A program made the position numbers and the translations under genes. Shown here piece after piece: positions 26,437 through 36,391 of a stretch of DNA of 64,000 nt. Within the stretch, counting starts at the first letter, position 1; each line of letters starts with the position of its first letter. The notes below the pieces were generated by a model, which saw only the letters and a program-made list of their open reading frames with translations, was not told the DNA's origin and ran no database searches. Origin of the DNA: GCA-002733465 sp965230525 (GTDB lineage Bacteria > Pseudomonadota > Gammaproteobacteria > Enterobacterales > Kangiellaceae); assembly GCA_965230525.1 (NCBI GenBank), contig OZ246008.1, positions 4,464,001 through 4,528,000 on the forward strand, written 5' to 3'.

Positions 26437-29400
26437 TTGTCCAAAGACAATTTAAAGGGATTTAAAATTACTTGGACCTGCATTTTGAAACATTTTCTAT
26501 ATTTTGTCACTTTACTTCTTACCACTAGTACCGTATTCGCTAATTCCGTTCAGAAACTTGAAACTTCCCCTGTTCCGGACTGGGTTAAGGTTCGCGACTT
26601 GGGTAACGACTATGATGTACCCAAGGAGCAACTCAGCGATGGCATCTACTATTTACTAGCAGAAGTACAAACCAAGGTTGAGCGTAATGATTCGGTCTCT
26701 CGTTATATCAGAAATGCACGCTTAATCACCAACCCTAAAGGGGTTGAAACATCTTCGCAATTAGACTTCTCTTATGACCCAAGCTATCAAAGCATTCATA
26801 TTCATAGCGTCCATGTTTTGCGTGATGGTAAGTTAATTAACAAACTTTCAGATGCTAGGATTTCTATACTTCAGCAAGAGGAAGAGCTAGAACAGCTGAT
26901 TTACAATGGAAATGAAACAATAAATTTGGTGCTAAACGATATTCGAGTTGGAGACACGCTCGACTATAGCTTCTCTATTAATGGGCAAAATCCTGTCTAC
27001 GATGGCATTTTTAGCCAAACAAATTACTTTCAATGGAGTGTTCCCCTGCTGAATCGGAGTGTGCGGATATTATGGCAAAAGAAAAAACCTTTGCGAATTA
27101 AGCAACATAATCAGAATCTAGAAATAAAACAAAATTCGTATGATGGAGGGATCGAGTACACTGTTGAACAATCTACTATCAAACCGCTATATACAAACTC
27201 TAACACCCCTCAATGGTTTAACAAATATGCTTTTATTGAGTTTAGTGAAACCGAAAGTTGGAGAGATGTGATTAGTTGGAGTATCAACCTTTTCGAAAAT
27301 GCGGCCTCAAGTGACTCGACCATAAGAGAAGTTGCTCAGGGTATTAAAGATTCTACTTCTGATAAAAAACAGCAGCTTTCATTAGCGCTTGAATACGTAC
27401 AGCAAGAAATTCGATACCTTGGAATAGAAATAGGTGAAAACTCTCACCGCCCTTCGTTAGCGAGAGAAACACTCGCCAGAAGGTATGGCGATTGCAAAGA
27501 TAAAACAGTTCTCTTAATTGCCCTTTTGTCAGAGCTTGGGATTGAGAGCTATCCCGCATTAGTTAATACCGAGCTAAATAAAGAACTCGCTAACCGATTA
27601 CCAAAGCCAGGAGCTTTTGATCACGTGATAGTAAAGGCGATAATCGGCGAAGCTAGCTATTGGTTAGACCCCACCAGACAATACCAAAATCGATCGCTCG
27701 ATTCTATTTTTCAACCCGACTATGGTCGAGCCCTTGTTATTTCAAAAGAGAACGAATCTTTGGAAACCCCAGAGATAAACTTTGAGAGTACTTTCATTAA
27801 AACGGAAGAAGAATTTAACTTGACGGATGATTATAACCAACCCATAGAATTCTCTAGCACTTCGCTAATGTCCGGATTTGATGCCGAAAATGCTCGTTCA
27901 CAACTTGCTAGTAACGGCCTTATGAAAACAAGAGCCAACTATTTAAACTATTACCAAAAATACTACCCTGACATAGTATCAAAGCAAGAACTTACATTTG
28001 AAGAGCAAGAAAATGGTCAACTAAAATCAATTGAGCAGTATGTCATAGAGGACTTTTGGCATAAAGATGAAGAGGCGCAAGAGCACAATGCATGGTTCTA
28101 TGCCAATATTATAAGCCAATATCTATCTAGGAATGGGCTTCAAGGTAGGGTCGACCCGCTTGCAATCAGTTTTCCGGTTAATGCTTCGCAAACCATCGTG
28201 GTTAACTTTGCCGAAAAAGACTGGAACTTTTCCAACGGTGAACTTATAGAAACTAATAAGTTTTTTGATTTTTCTCGAGTGGTCAAATATAACCCAGACT
28301 CAAGCCAGCTAACGCTCCAGTTTAAATACAAGAGCAAAGTTAATTATGTATCTGCCGAAGAGCTTCCACTTTACGACAAGGCACTCGAAAAACTCGAAGA
28401 TGTTACAACCTATGGTATTTACAGAAGAATGGCTTCTTCATCTGAAGGTAACTCAAATTCGATGCCAGAAAGCGCTGATCTTTTTAGCACAGAAAACTTA
28501 ATTTACTTTATTCTTGGATTAGAAATAATCTTATTGATTGCGGGTATTTTGTTATGGCGAATCGAAGAAAAATTCCACCCCTATCAAGGAGATGTTGTCT
28601 ATTACCCTGTAGCTATTCCCAAATTTTTAGTCATGTCGCTACTTACATACGGAATTTATAATTCTTACTGGATTTACAAAAATTTTAAATACCTGAAAGT
28701 TCAGTCAGGACGTAACATTATGCCAATAGCGCGTGGAATTTTTGATTACATTTGGTTTTTTCCACTATATTCAAACTTACGTGACGAAAGTCTAAAGAAT
28801 GAATTTAAAGCTAAACTTCCAAGTGAGTGGATTATAGGATTGTTAGCCGCTTTCTATTTTATTTTAAATTGGAGCAAGCATTCTTCAGACTTCATTCTAC
28901 TCAATATAATATTGTCTGCAGTGGTTTTGCTTCCTTTGGTTCACTATGTAAATCAATGCAATCAAGGCGACAAGCAAGCAATAAAGTACAATTCTAAATG
29001 GTCCACTCGACATGCGTTTCTTGGGCTAGCCTCAGTTCCACTATTAGTCATCACTATGGGCGCTACGATTCGAATTCTACCAACAGAAATGGTCATTCCG
29101 GGTGATGAATTAATGCGCCACGATTTACAATTTTTGCAACGAAAAGGCGTTATTTCACCTTCAGATGAAGTCGATTATTTTTATAGCGATGCTTTCTTGT
29201 TTATCCGAAACGACGGTAGTGGGTTTACTGAGAGGCACGTCTTTTCTTATTGGATCAATGAACAAGGAAACTTTCAATTTGAATCTGCAGAATACGCTGA
29301 GATCAAGGATATTGAAGTAACCTGGTCCAAATCACAGCTTGACAATACAATCGTCAAAATTATCCTAGCCGATGAATCCTATTTCCTTCTATTCGCATCA

Positions 29401-29466
29401 TCGAGCGATAAGAAAGACAAAATTTTTGTTAAACAACTTAGAAAGTATTGGAATAAGCACCGTTAA
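26437..29466 (+). CDS. DUF3857/transglutaminase-like membrane protein with DUF4234-like tail
   Basis: 1009 residues from a TTG start. After a signal-like segment (LYFVVTLLLTTS region) comes a DUF3857 domain (~70-240) and a transglutaminase-like core (~290-400). The papain-like triad is visible: Cys in RRYGDCKDKTVLL (~350), His in FDHVIVKA and Asp in YWLDPTRQY. A transmembrane helix near residue 688 leads into a C-terminal multi-helix region (~720-900) with LLTYGIYNSYWIYKNFKYLK, as in DUF4234, and a final ~100-residue soluble domain. DUF3857-transglutaminase proteins are periplasmic, and this fusion to a membrane module is longer than usual. Function unknown; perhaps peptide cross-linking or cleavage at the envelope. 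Confidence 0.82.
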   Translation: MSKDNLKGFKITWTCILKHFLYFVTLLLTTSTVFANSVQKLETSPVPDWVKVRDLGNDYDVPKEQLSDGIYYLLAEVQTKVERNDSVSRYIRNARLITNPKGVETSSQLDFSYDPSYQSIHIHSVHVLRDGKLINKLSDARISILQQEEELEQLIYNGNETINLVLNDIRVGDTLDYSFSINGQNPVYDGIFSQTNYFQWSVPLLNRSVRILWQKKKPLRIKQHNQNLEIKQNSYDGGIEYTVEQSTIKPLYTNSNTPQWFNKYAFIEFSETESWRDVISWSINLFENAASSDSTIREVAQGIKDSTSDKKQQLSLALEYVQQEIRYLGIEIGENSHRPSLARETLARRYGDCKDKTVLLIALLSELGIESYPALVNTELNKELANRLPKPGAFDHVIVKAIIGEASYWLDPTRQYQNRSLDSIFQPDYGRALVISKENESLETPEINFESTFIKTEEEFNLTDDYNQPIEFSSTSLMSGFDAENARSQLASNGLMKTRANYLNYYQKYYPDIVSKQELTFEEQENGQLKSIEQYVIEDFWHKDEEAQEHNAWFYANIISQYLSRNGLQGRVDPLAISFPVNASQTIVVNFAEKDWNFSNGELIETNKFFDFSRVVKYNPDSSQLTLQFKYKSKVNYVSAEELPLYDKALEKLEDVTTYGIYRRMASSSEGNSNSMPESADLFSTENLIYFILGLEIILLIAGILLWRIEEKFHPYQGDVVYYPVAIPKFLVMSLLTYGIYNSYWIYKNFKYLKVQSGRNIMPIARGIFDYIWFFPLYSNLRDESLKNEFKAKLPSEWIIGLLAAFYFILNWSKHSSDFILLNIILSAVVLLPLVHYVNQCNQGDKQAIKYNSKWSTRHAFLGLASVPLLVITMGATIRILPTEMVIPGDELMRHDLQFLQRKGVISPSDEVDYFYSDAFLFIRNDGSGFTERHVFSYWINEQGNFQFESAEYAEIKDIEVTWSKSQLDNTIVKIILADESYFLLFASSSDKKDKIFVKQLRKYWNKHR

Positions 29467-29531
29467 TAGAGATTAAGCTGTGATTCTTAAATGAAACTAG
29501 GGTCAGCGAGTGACAAATCCCCACGAGTTCC

Positions 29532-29828
29532 TCACTCAGCACCGCACCCTTCAACGATCACAATATCAATATCAGCTCCACCCAGCCGGTGTTGTCTAGC
29601 GGATTGGTATTTTTCGGAGCGATAGCAAGCCAATGCTTTCTCGTAGGAAGGAAACTCAATTATTGTATTTCTACTTCGAGTCTCGCCCTCTACAACTTCA
29701 TATTTGCCGGCTCTTGCCAAAAACTTCGCATTAAATGACTCTAGGACTGCAGGCGTCTTCGAAACATAGCGCTTAAACTTTTCAATATCGGTGATATCCG
29801 CTCTGACTATCCAATAAGCTTTATTCAT
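29532..29828 (-). CDS. DUF1330-family protein
   Basis: 98 residues, the whole length of a DUF1330 dimeric ferredoxin-like domain: AYWIVRADITDIEKFKRY at the start, FLARAGKYEVVEG in the middle and IEFPSYEKALACYRSEKYQ near the end. AAGGAA precedes the ATG. A cytoplasmic protein of unknown biochemical role. It is 39 nt downstream of the YadH-like gene on the same strand, possibly co-transcribed as the third gene. Confidence 0.9.
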   Translation of the reverse strand: MNKAYWIVRADITDIEKFKRYVSKTPAVLESFNAKFLARAGKYEVVEGETRSRNTIIEFPSYEKALACYRSEKYQSARQHRLGGADIDIVIVEGCGAE

Positions 29829-29867
29829 AGTGTTCTATTCCTTGTTTAGTTTTCTTGCTAACTAGCT

Positions 29868-30629
29868 TTAAGATCGCAACTTATAGCCAGTCCGAAATAA
29901 CCACCAAATAATGGTGATACAAATAATCATAAACAAAAACGTCATACCCACACTCACCCCAATATGTACGTCGGACTTGCCGACAAAGCTCCAACGAAAC
30001 CCGCTGATCAAATAAACCACAGGGTTAAACAAAGTAATTTTTTGCCAAATAGGCGGCAACATACTGATCGAATAAAAACTTCCACCTAAGAATGTTAACG
30101 GGGTTACCACCATCAAAGGGATCACTTGCAGTTTTTGAAAGTTATCTGCCCAAATACCAATAATAAAACCAAACAAGCTAAAAGTGATTGCAGTTAAAAC
30201 TAAAAAGCCGACCATCCAAATCGGATGAGCTATTTCATAATCAACAAATATGGTCGCTGTCGCTAAGATCAAACAACCAAGCACAATTGATTTACTCGCG
30301 GCAGCGCCAACATAGCCCATCACAATTTCAACAAATGAAATAGGTGCTGATAACACTTCGTAAATAGTCCCAGAAAATTTAGGGAAAAATATTCCAAATG
30401 ATGCGTTAGAAATACTTTCACTTAACAAAGCCAACATCACCAAACCAGGAATTATAAATGCGCCATAACTTACACCATTGATATCTCCCATTCTGGACCC
30501 GATAGCCGCCCCGAAGACAACAAAATAAAGTGAAGTAGAAAGCACTGGAGAAGCAATGCTCTGCATTAAAGTTCTCGCCGTTCTCGCCATTTCAAACATA
30601 TAAATCGCTTTTATCGCATAGAAATTCAT
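29868..30629 (-). CDS. yadH: ABC-2 type permease, YadH-like
   Basis: 253 residues with six transmembrane segments, an ABC-2 permease. FEVLSAPISFVEIVMGYVGAAASKS and TPLTFLGGSFYSISMLPPIWQ are conserved blocks of the YadH/NodJ/DrrB branch, and its length equals that of E. coli YadH. The start overlaps the ATPase stop by 4 nt (ATGA), so it forms a full exporter with that ATPase. Substrate is unknown for the family. Confidence 0.9.
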   Translation of the reverse strand: MNFYAIKAIYMFEMARTARTLMQSIASPVLSTSLYFVVFGAAIGSRMGDINGVSYGAFIIPGLVMLALLSESISNASFGIFFPKFSGTIYEVLSAPISFVEIVMGYVGAAASKSIVLGCLILATATIFVDYEIAHPIWMVGFLVLTAITFSLFGFIIGIWADNFQKLQVIPLMVVTPLTFLGGSFYSISMLPPIWQKITLFNPVVYLISGFRWSFVGKSDVHIGVSVGMTFLFMIICITIIWWLFRTGYKLRS

Positions 30630-31552
30630 GAGCGAGACCTCACTAAGTTAACAAAAATATCCTCGAGTGAATTTTGAGATGAATTGAGATCTTTAAAATC
30701 GATACCGTGATTACTTAATTGCTTTAAAAGGTCGGCAATGCCCGTTTGCTCTTGTTGCGTATCAAATGAATAAATTAAATCCAATCCATCATTGATTAGT
30801 TCTAATGGCAGATGATTTAGCTCCTGTGGAATAGAATCGAGGGGAGCTTGTAAGTGCAAAGTTAACTGACGTCTGCCTAACTTGCGCATAAGGTCAGCTT
30901 TTTCTTCAACCAAGATCAACTCGCCTTTATTGATCACACCGATTCTATCGGCCATTTCTTCGGCTTCTTCAATGTAATGCGTGGTGAGAATAATGGTGGC
31001 GCCACTATCTCTTAGGCCTCTGACCATTTCCCACATATCTCGCCGAAGATCAACATCTACCCCGGCGGTAGGTTCATCTAAGAATAAAATCTCAGGCTCG
31101 TGTGATAATGCTTTTGCAATCATCACTCGTCGCTTCATACCGCCTGATAGCGCCATCATTTTGGAATCTTTTTTATCCCAAAGCGATAGTTGTTTAAGAA
31201 TTTTTTCAATATGAGCCGGGTCGGCAGGCTTACCAAATAAGCCTCGGCTGAAGGTGATGGTATTGATGACTGTTTCAAATGCATCAGTGGTTAGCTCCTG
31301 TGGGACTAAACCAATTTTAGCCCGTGCTTTTCGATATTCTTTTACCACATCATAACCATCGGCCAATATTTGACCATCGGTTGGTCTGACTATGCCGCAA
31401 ATAGCGCTGATTAATGTCGTTTTTCCTGCTCCATTTGGACCGAGCAAGGCAAAAATTTCACCTCGATTAATTTCTAAATTAACATTATCTAAGGCCTTGA
31501 AGCCGGATTGATAAACTTTGTTTAACTGTTTAACTTGAATAATAGCAGGCAT
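30626..31552 (-). CDS. yadG: ABC transporter ATPase, YadG-like
   Basis: 308 residues, the same length as YadG. Walker A GPNGAGKTTL, Q-loop VPQELTTDAFET, signature LSGGMKRRVMIAKAL, Walker B ILFLDEPTAGVD and H-switch TTHYIEEAE are all intact. A C-terminal ~85-residue domain follows, as in YadG and DrrA. AAGGAAC precedes the ATG. It forms an operon with the YadH-like permease and possibly the DUF1330 gene. The divergent neighbour is a wHTH-TPR regulator 226 nt away. Confidence 0.93.
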   Translation of the reverse strand: MPAIIQVKQLNKVYQSGFKALDNVNLEINRGEIFALLGPNGAGKTTLISAICGIVRPTDGQILADGYDVVKEYRKARAKIGLVPQELTTDAFETVINTITFSRGLFGKPADPAHIEKILKQLSLWDKKDSKMMALSGGMKRRVMIAKALSHEPEILFLDEPTAGVDVDLRRDMWEMVRGLRDSGATIILTTHYIEEAEEMADRIGVINKGELILVEEKADLMRKLGRRQLTLHLQAPLDSIPQELNHLPLELINDGLDLIYSFDTQQEQTGIADLLKQLSNHGIDFKDLNSSQNSLEDIFVNLVRSRS

Positions 31553-31778
31553 TTAAGTTCCTTTAGTGAGCCAATGCAAAATGCCCTTTAGTCGAGCGGC
31601 ACACAGGGTTTAAATTGAGATCACAGAGACCGCTTGATTAAAACATACCCAATTGTTGCTGACAACCGCTTAGCTGACCATCAATTATGCTGATTTACTC
31701 TTTCTAAAACTAACAATTACCAGTAGACTATTTTGTAATCGACTAAACACTCTAGAACCTAACACTTAGAATTTCTGA

Positions 31779-33476
31779 ATGAGCAATCAACCAATTCAAC
31801 TCGATGACTTACTAATTGATACCGATAAACAGCTTGTTAGTCGAGCTGAGCAAGTGATTAGTTTGCCTAAACTCAGTTATCAATTGTTGTTATTTTTTAT
31901 CCATCATCCCCATAAAACTCACTCAGTTGACGAAATCGCAAATGCTGTATGGTCAAACAGAGAAGTGAGTAATGAAACCGTTATACAGCGGGTTCGATTG
32001 TTAAGGCAAAGTTTGGCTGATAATCCACAGTCACCACGATACATAAAATCCGTACGGGGATTTGGCTACCAGTTAATTTCTTCTCCAAAAACATTAGACC
32101 CGACTAATTCGAATATGCAAGCCCCCCAAACAGTCCAGCATGATGCATCGGCCCAATCACGCTCCATTCGAATCCAAGTAAGCATTTTATTTGCAATTAT
32201 CTTAGTAATTGGTTCTTTGGTTTCTTTTAAAATGCTGGTAACACAAAATTCTGATAAATCCTCTCCGTATTCAGAGACGAAAAAACCATCAACTAGCGAT
32301 TCCATGCCTCATTCGGCTGGCAATTCGGCCCTCAATTCAAGTCAATCGAACAGCTCAAGCATTTTAGCTCGCGCTGATTATTATTTTCGAATTGGTCAGC
32401 AAGATGATTTAAGGCGTGCCGAAACCTTTTATCGTAAAGCGCTGCTAGAACCAGAACAAAAAATTCGAGCATCTATCGGTTTAGCCAACACGCTCAGTGC
32501 GCTGGTTTGTCGTTATTCACAACCACGAAAACTTGCTGAAGAATCAGACAAGCTAATGCAACAGCTGTTAGCTGATCCAAGCCTAAACCAAATAACTAGA
32601 GCCGATGCTTGGACAGCCAAAGGCTATGCAGTGGACTGCTTAGGCAACCTTGAACTCGCATTACAAAGTTATATTAAGGCGGTTGAACTCAATCCAAACG
32701 ATTTTTCATCACGCTCATCAGCAGCACACTTATTGGAAAAAAGCGGCCAACACATTAAGGCGATTGAGTGGAACTTACAGGTGTTAAAACAGGCGGGTGA
32801 AAGTCCTCTCACTCAATTACAATTGGCACGAAATTTAGAATTATTAGGCTTTGTTTCTCAAGCAAGAAAAATCTACCAAAATGGTTTTGAACTCTATCCA
32901 GATAATGTTTTTATTAATGAAGCTTATCCGCAGTTTCTATTTTCTCAAGGTGAGTTAGCTAAAGCGAATCAAGTCGCTTTACAAGCCGTTGAACGCGGTA
33001 TTTTTAGACGAGATATTTATCGGCTGTTAGGTGAGATCGCATTGCGACAACAAGATAGGCCTAAAGCCATTGCATGGTTTGAACAATCTAAGTCAATCAA
33101 CCCTAATGCTTCTTATAATCATACGATACAAGAAATCTATACCGGTTCTCTAACAAAGAAACAAGCAGAGCAGCGAGTCGAGACGATCAATCAAGCTATC
33201 AGCTCTGGTGATACCTGGCCTGATAATTTTTTGGAACTCTACGCCATACAGCTCAATATTTTAGAGCATCAAAGCAAGGCGCTCAACTCACTCAATCGAC
33301 TGGCGAATCATGGATTTTTGGATCTCGGCTATTTACAGAACAGTCCTTTTTTCGATCCGGTTCGTTCGAATGATTCTTTTATTCAGTTGCTGGATCAATT
33401 AACCCAAAAGCGACAAGCTCTTAAACAGCAACTCATCCAGCAATCTTGGATTTCTAACCAATGGTTAGAAGATTAA
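31779..33476 (+). CDS. CadC-like transmembrane wHTH regulator with TPR domain
   Basis: 565 residues. N-terminal OmpR/PhoB-type winged helix (~5-100; ETVIQRVRLLRQSLADNP and YIKSVRGFGYQLI are the recognition helix and wing), a single transmembrane helix (~132-152), a Ser-rich periplasmic linker and a TPR array (~200-540). This is a one-component ToxR/CadC-type membrane activator that reads a periplasmic signal and binds DNA directly. It is divergent from the YadGH operon, which is therefore a candidate target. Confidence 0.88.
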   Translation: MSNQPIQLDDLLIDTDKQLVSRAEQVISLPKLSYQLLLFFIHHPHKTHSVDEIANAVWSNREVSNETVIQRVRLLRQSLADNPQSPRYIKSVRGFGYQLISSPKTLDPTNSNMQAPQTVQHDASAQSRSIRIQVSILFAIILVIGSLVSFKMLVTQNSDKSSPYSETKKPSTSDSMPHSAGNSALNSSQSNSSSILARADYYFRIGQQDDLRRAETFYRKALLEPEQKIRASIGLANTLSALVCRYSQPRKLAEESDKLMQQLLADPSLNQITRADAWTAKGYAVDCLGNLELALQSYIKAVELNPNDFSSRSSAAHLLEKSGQHIKAIEWNLQVLKQAGESPLTQLQLARNLELLGFVSQARKIYQNGFELYPDNVFINEAYPQFLFSQGELAKANQVALQAVERGIFRRDIYRLLGEIALRQQDRPKAIAWFEQSKSINPNASYNHTIQEIYTGSLTKKQAEQRVETINQAISSGDTWPDNFLELYAIQLNILEHQSKALNSLNRLANHGFLDLGYLQNSPFFDPVRSNDSFIQLLDQLTQKRQALKQQLIQQSWISNQWLED

Positions 33477-33481
33477 CTCCA

Positions 33482-34663
33482 TTACTTTTTCGCAGACTGA
33501 TTTTTCTTTTTACTGGCATGCGCGGGATGCGCAGCCAAAACATAATCACTGTATATCGATTGTGATTGCTCGTGGCCTTGCCGCGAGTTGTAGAGCTCAC
33601 TAGTGATCAATGTCACTAATTCTAATTCAGGCTGCACGAACAGATAATTTCCACCGTTTCCTGAAGCGGCATAACTCCAATATTTTTTTTCACCGACTTC
33701 AAATGCAAACTTCCACCAAAAATAGCCATACTCAACATTTGGTCTTACATCGACACGGCTCTTAATCGACTCTTTAATCCAATCTCGATTGACGACTTGT
33801 TGACCATTCCATTTTCCACCTTGACGATAGAGCTCCCCAAATTTTAAAAAGTCTCGACTTTTATAGCGAGTCCCGCCCGCGCCAGAAGTAATACCATGAT
33901 TAGAATAGTTCCATTTCACAGAGTCAATGCCTAACGGCCTATCAAGGTATTGTTTAGCGTAGGCATCCATTTTAACACCAGATGTTTTTTCAATAATTGC
34001 CCCAAGCAAGAACGAACCCGCAGTGCAATAAGAAAAAGCTCGATTGTAAGGACTTTGTTCAGGTCGTTTTTCCCACGGCGCATACCCTCTTAGCGGAATT
34101 TTTTTAACAAACTCGACCCAATCATATGAAATATACATGCGCTCTTCATTTCCCATTGAGTAGGGTGTATCGTCATTGCAGCCCAGAATCGAACTCATAC
34201 TGAGAAGATCTTGAATAGTGATAGCTTGCTTTAAGGGATGCATCGCTTGATATTCTTGTTGATCCGTGATCAACGAAAATGCCTTTTGCTCAACAGACTC
34301 TAAGTGCCCATGTTCTATCGCTAAACCGATCAATAAAGAGGTGATTGATTTAGTTGCGGACCGCAAGTCATTCATATAATCCACATGACCATTGTTATAG
34401 TATTTTTCGTGAATTAACTTCCCCTTGTGGGCAATTAACACACTGGTAATTTTGGCAAATTCTTTATTGTTGACTTTATTGGAGACCTGTTTCAGCCGCT
34501 CTGTATCCCAACCTAACCTTGTTGCACTACTCGTTTGCCAATCCGAGGTCGATGGATTCGACTCGCCAGTGACTGGCAAATTAATGCTCAAAATGAATAA
34601 AACAAATACCACCAAATCGAATCGCTTAAATTTTCTATTAACTTGTCTATTTTTTGTTCGCAT
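33482..34663 (-). CDS. Exported serine hydrolase, beta-lactamase/PBP-like family
   Basis: 393 residues with an N-terminal signal or anchor (FDLVVFVLFILSINLPVTG). Class C beta-lactamase/esterase fold: SxxK nucleophile motif in SATKSITSLLIG (~110), a YxN-equivalent Tyr in AFSYCTAGSFLLG (~215), and a late GNGGNYLFVQPE block in place of KTG. The absence of a clear KTG and the Tyr-Cys-Thr motif suggest an esterase or D-aminopeptidase rather than an antibiotic-resistance enzyme. It is convergent with the wHTH-TPR gene, with 5 nt between stops. The C-terminus is a basic Lys/Ala tail. Confidence 0.87.
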   Translation of the reverse strand: MRTKNRQVNRKFKRFDLVVFVLFILSINLPVTGESNPSTSDWQTSSATRLGWDTERLKQVSNKVNNKEFAKITSVLIAHKGKLIHEKYYNNGHVDYMNDLRSATKSITSLLIGLAIEHGHLESVEQKAFSLITDQQEYQAMHPLKQAITIQDLLSMSSILGCNDDTPYSMGNEERMYISYDWVEFVKKIPLRGYAPWEKRPEQSPYNRAFSYCTAGSFLLGAIIEKTSGVKMDAYAKQYLDRPLGIDSVKWNYSNHGITSGAGGTRYKSRDFLKFGELYRQGGKWNGQQVVNRDWIKESIKSRVDVRPNVEYGYFWWKFAFEVGEKKYWSYAASGNGGNYLFVQPELELVTLITSELYNSRQGHEQSQSIYSDYVLAAHPAHASKKKNQSAKK

Positions 34664-34969
34664 AGGGCTTCTCTACTCTTAATAGTCGATGAACCCTCAT
34701 TCAAGCTCAATTCATTAGTCATTTACTGAAACTTCGCAAAAATTTACATGAAGATTTAATGAAGGTCTTTAGAATCAATTGTTTAGGGTGTTAGTAGCGA
34801 TGCTACTTTAGCAACCGGATTAACTCTAAAAGCAGCCCCTATGCCTGTGAACTGATAATTTGGCGATACTATTGTTATCTTTTCGTGATCAATTTAGATT
34901 ATTTTTCGTACATACTATATACATACCTAGCAACCTCTCGCTCTCAACTCTATTGCAGGACAAGAATAT
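34664..34969. other. Intergenic region between divergent hydrolase and msr fusion
   Basis: About 306 bases with no ORF of substance. A perfect 6-bp inverted repeat AGTAGC-GAT-GCTACT... reads at 34793-34807 and could be a small hairpin or operator. The msr promoter should lie in the A+T-rich stretch at 34860-34950. Confidence 0.4.
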
Positions 34970-36313
34970 ATGAAGTACTTGATTAGTGTAATAAGCTTAA
35001 CTCTAATGGCTTTATTGGCGCTGTTTACCCTTTCGCCTAATTCAGCAGAGCAACCAAGTTTGCTCAATACGCAAAAACTGTCTAAGGCAATCGAAACACT
35101 CGGCTCGAAACAAATAGCGACAAACCATTTAGATTCAGTGGTTTTAGGAGCTGGCTGTTTTTGGGGAGCCGAAAAACGCTACCAAGCCATTCCTGGGGTT
35201 ATTGATGCAGTTTCGGGGTATGCCGATGGTAAAAATGTAAAAGCCGACTATCGAACCATTACTCAACGTAAAAACCGGTTCAACGAAAACAATCATGCTG
35301 AAGTGGTCAAAGTCACTTTCAATCGCTCCAAGGTTAGCCTTGAAACCATCTTAAAAAAATACTATGAAACTCATGACCCGACCCAACTCAATCGACAAGG
35401 AAATGATATTGGAACCCAATACCGCTCGACCATTTTAACTAATAGCTCGAAGCAATTGGCAACCGCCAAGCGGGTAACGGATGAATTTCAGGTCTTATTA
35501 ACTCAAGCCAAAATGGGCAAAATCACAACCAAAATAAAACCACTGGAAACCTTTTATCCAGCTGAAGAATATCATCAAGACTATTTGGTTAAAAACCCAA
35601 ACGGCTACTGCCCCGATCATTCAACCGGACTTAAGTTTGATTCAAAAAACTCAAAAATTGCCAAAGTTGATAATCAAAAATTAATGTTAGGAAAACAAGT
35701 GTTAATCATCGACTCTGATGATTACTGTCCTTACTGTGAAAAATTTAAAGCCAATGTGGCTAAAGATTACCAAGGAACCATTCCAATGACTTTTCGATTG
35801 GCATCGCAACTTGATGGTTTATCGATTAACACACCAACTTGGGCGACTCCAACCATCCTCTTCCTAGAAGATGGAAAAGAAGTCTTTGGGCGACAGGGTT
35901 ATATGTCATCAGAAGATTTTTATAAAGCGTTAGGCGCTTTCAAACTTGGTGACAGCGAGGCCTATAATGTGGCATTTGATAAGGGTACTGATAATCGTTA
36001 CTGCAAGCAATATGAAATATTTAAGAATACTCCTGACGGTATCTTTGTGGATAAACTAAGCGGTGCACCTTTGTTTGATACACGAGACCGATTTAACTCA
36101 AGAACCGGTTGGTTATCATTTACCAAAGCTGTGAAAGGCTCCACATTAGAAAAACCAGACTATTCTTACGGAATGTCTCGAATTGAAGTTCGCTCAAAGT
36201 CGTCCAATATTCATTTGGGTCATGTGTTTCCCGATGGCCCAAATGGTCAACCGCGATTTTGCATTAATGCCACGGTGTTAGAGTTTATACCTAGAGAGCA
36301 AATTGCGGGGTAA
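34970..36313 (+). CDS. msrAB: Periplasmic MsrA-thioredoxin-MsrB fusion
   Basis: 447 residues; exported or anchored by a signal segment (YLISVISLTLMALLALFTL). Domain order: MsrA (~55-215; GAGCFWGAEKRY with catalytic Cys63, and GNDIGTQYRSTI), then a thioredoxin-like domain (~228-320; DDYCPYCEKF with Cys253/Cys256, cis-Pro in WATPTILF), then MsrB (~335-447; RTGWLSF, NIHLGHVFPDGP, catalytic Cys431 in PRFCIN). It repairs both epimers of methionine sulfoxide with a built-in reductant. The Neisseria PilB/MsrAB order is thioredoxin-MsrA-MsrB, so the central reductase domain is unusual. The MsrB part lacks the CxxC zinc pairs and the GCGWPSF-type resolving Cys. AGGACAAG precedes the ATG. Confidence 0.93.
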   Translation: MKYLISVISLTLMALLALFTLSPNSAEQPSLLNTQKLSKAIETLGSKQIATNHLDSVVLGAGCFWGAEKRYQAIPGVIDAVSGYADGKNVKADYRTITQRKNRFNENNHAEVVKVTFNRSKVSLETILKKYYETHDPTQLNRQGNDIGTQYRSTILTNSSKQLATAKRVTDEFQVLLTQAKMGKITTKIKPLETFYPAEEYHQDYLVKNPNGYCPDHSTGLKFDSKNSKIAKVDNQKLMLGKQVLIIDSDDYCPYCEKFKANVAKDYQGTIPMTFRLASQLDGLSINTPTWATPTILFLEDGKEVFGRQGYMSSEDFYKALGAFKLGDSEAYNVAFDKGTDNRYCKQYEIFKNTPDGIFVDKLSGAPLFDTRDRFNSRTGWLSFTKAVKGSTLEKPDYSYGMSRIEVRSKSSNIHLGHVFPDGPNGQPRFCINATVLEFIPREQIAG

Positions 36314-36391
36314 TCGATGATGAACTAATCGATTGCTGAGTTCTCCCCTGTTATAGTAGTTAACCGAACCCAGACATTTGCCCTAACAACA

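Noticed and set aside
33482..34663. Antibiotic-resistance beta-lactamase
   Set aside because: SxxK is present but no clear KTG motif, and the gene lacks resistance context; a general serine hydrolase is more likely.
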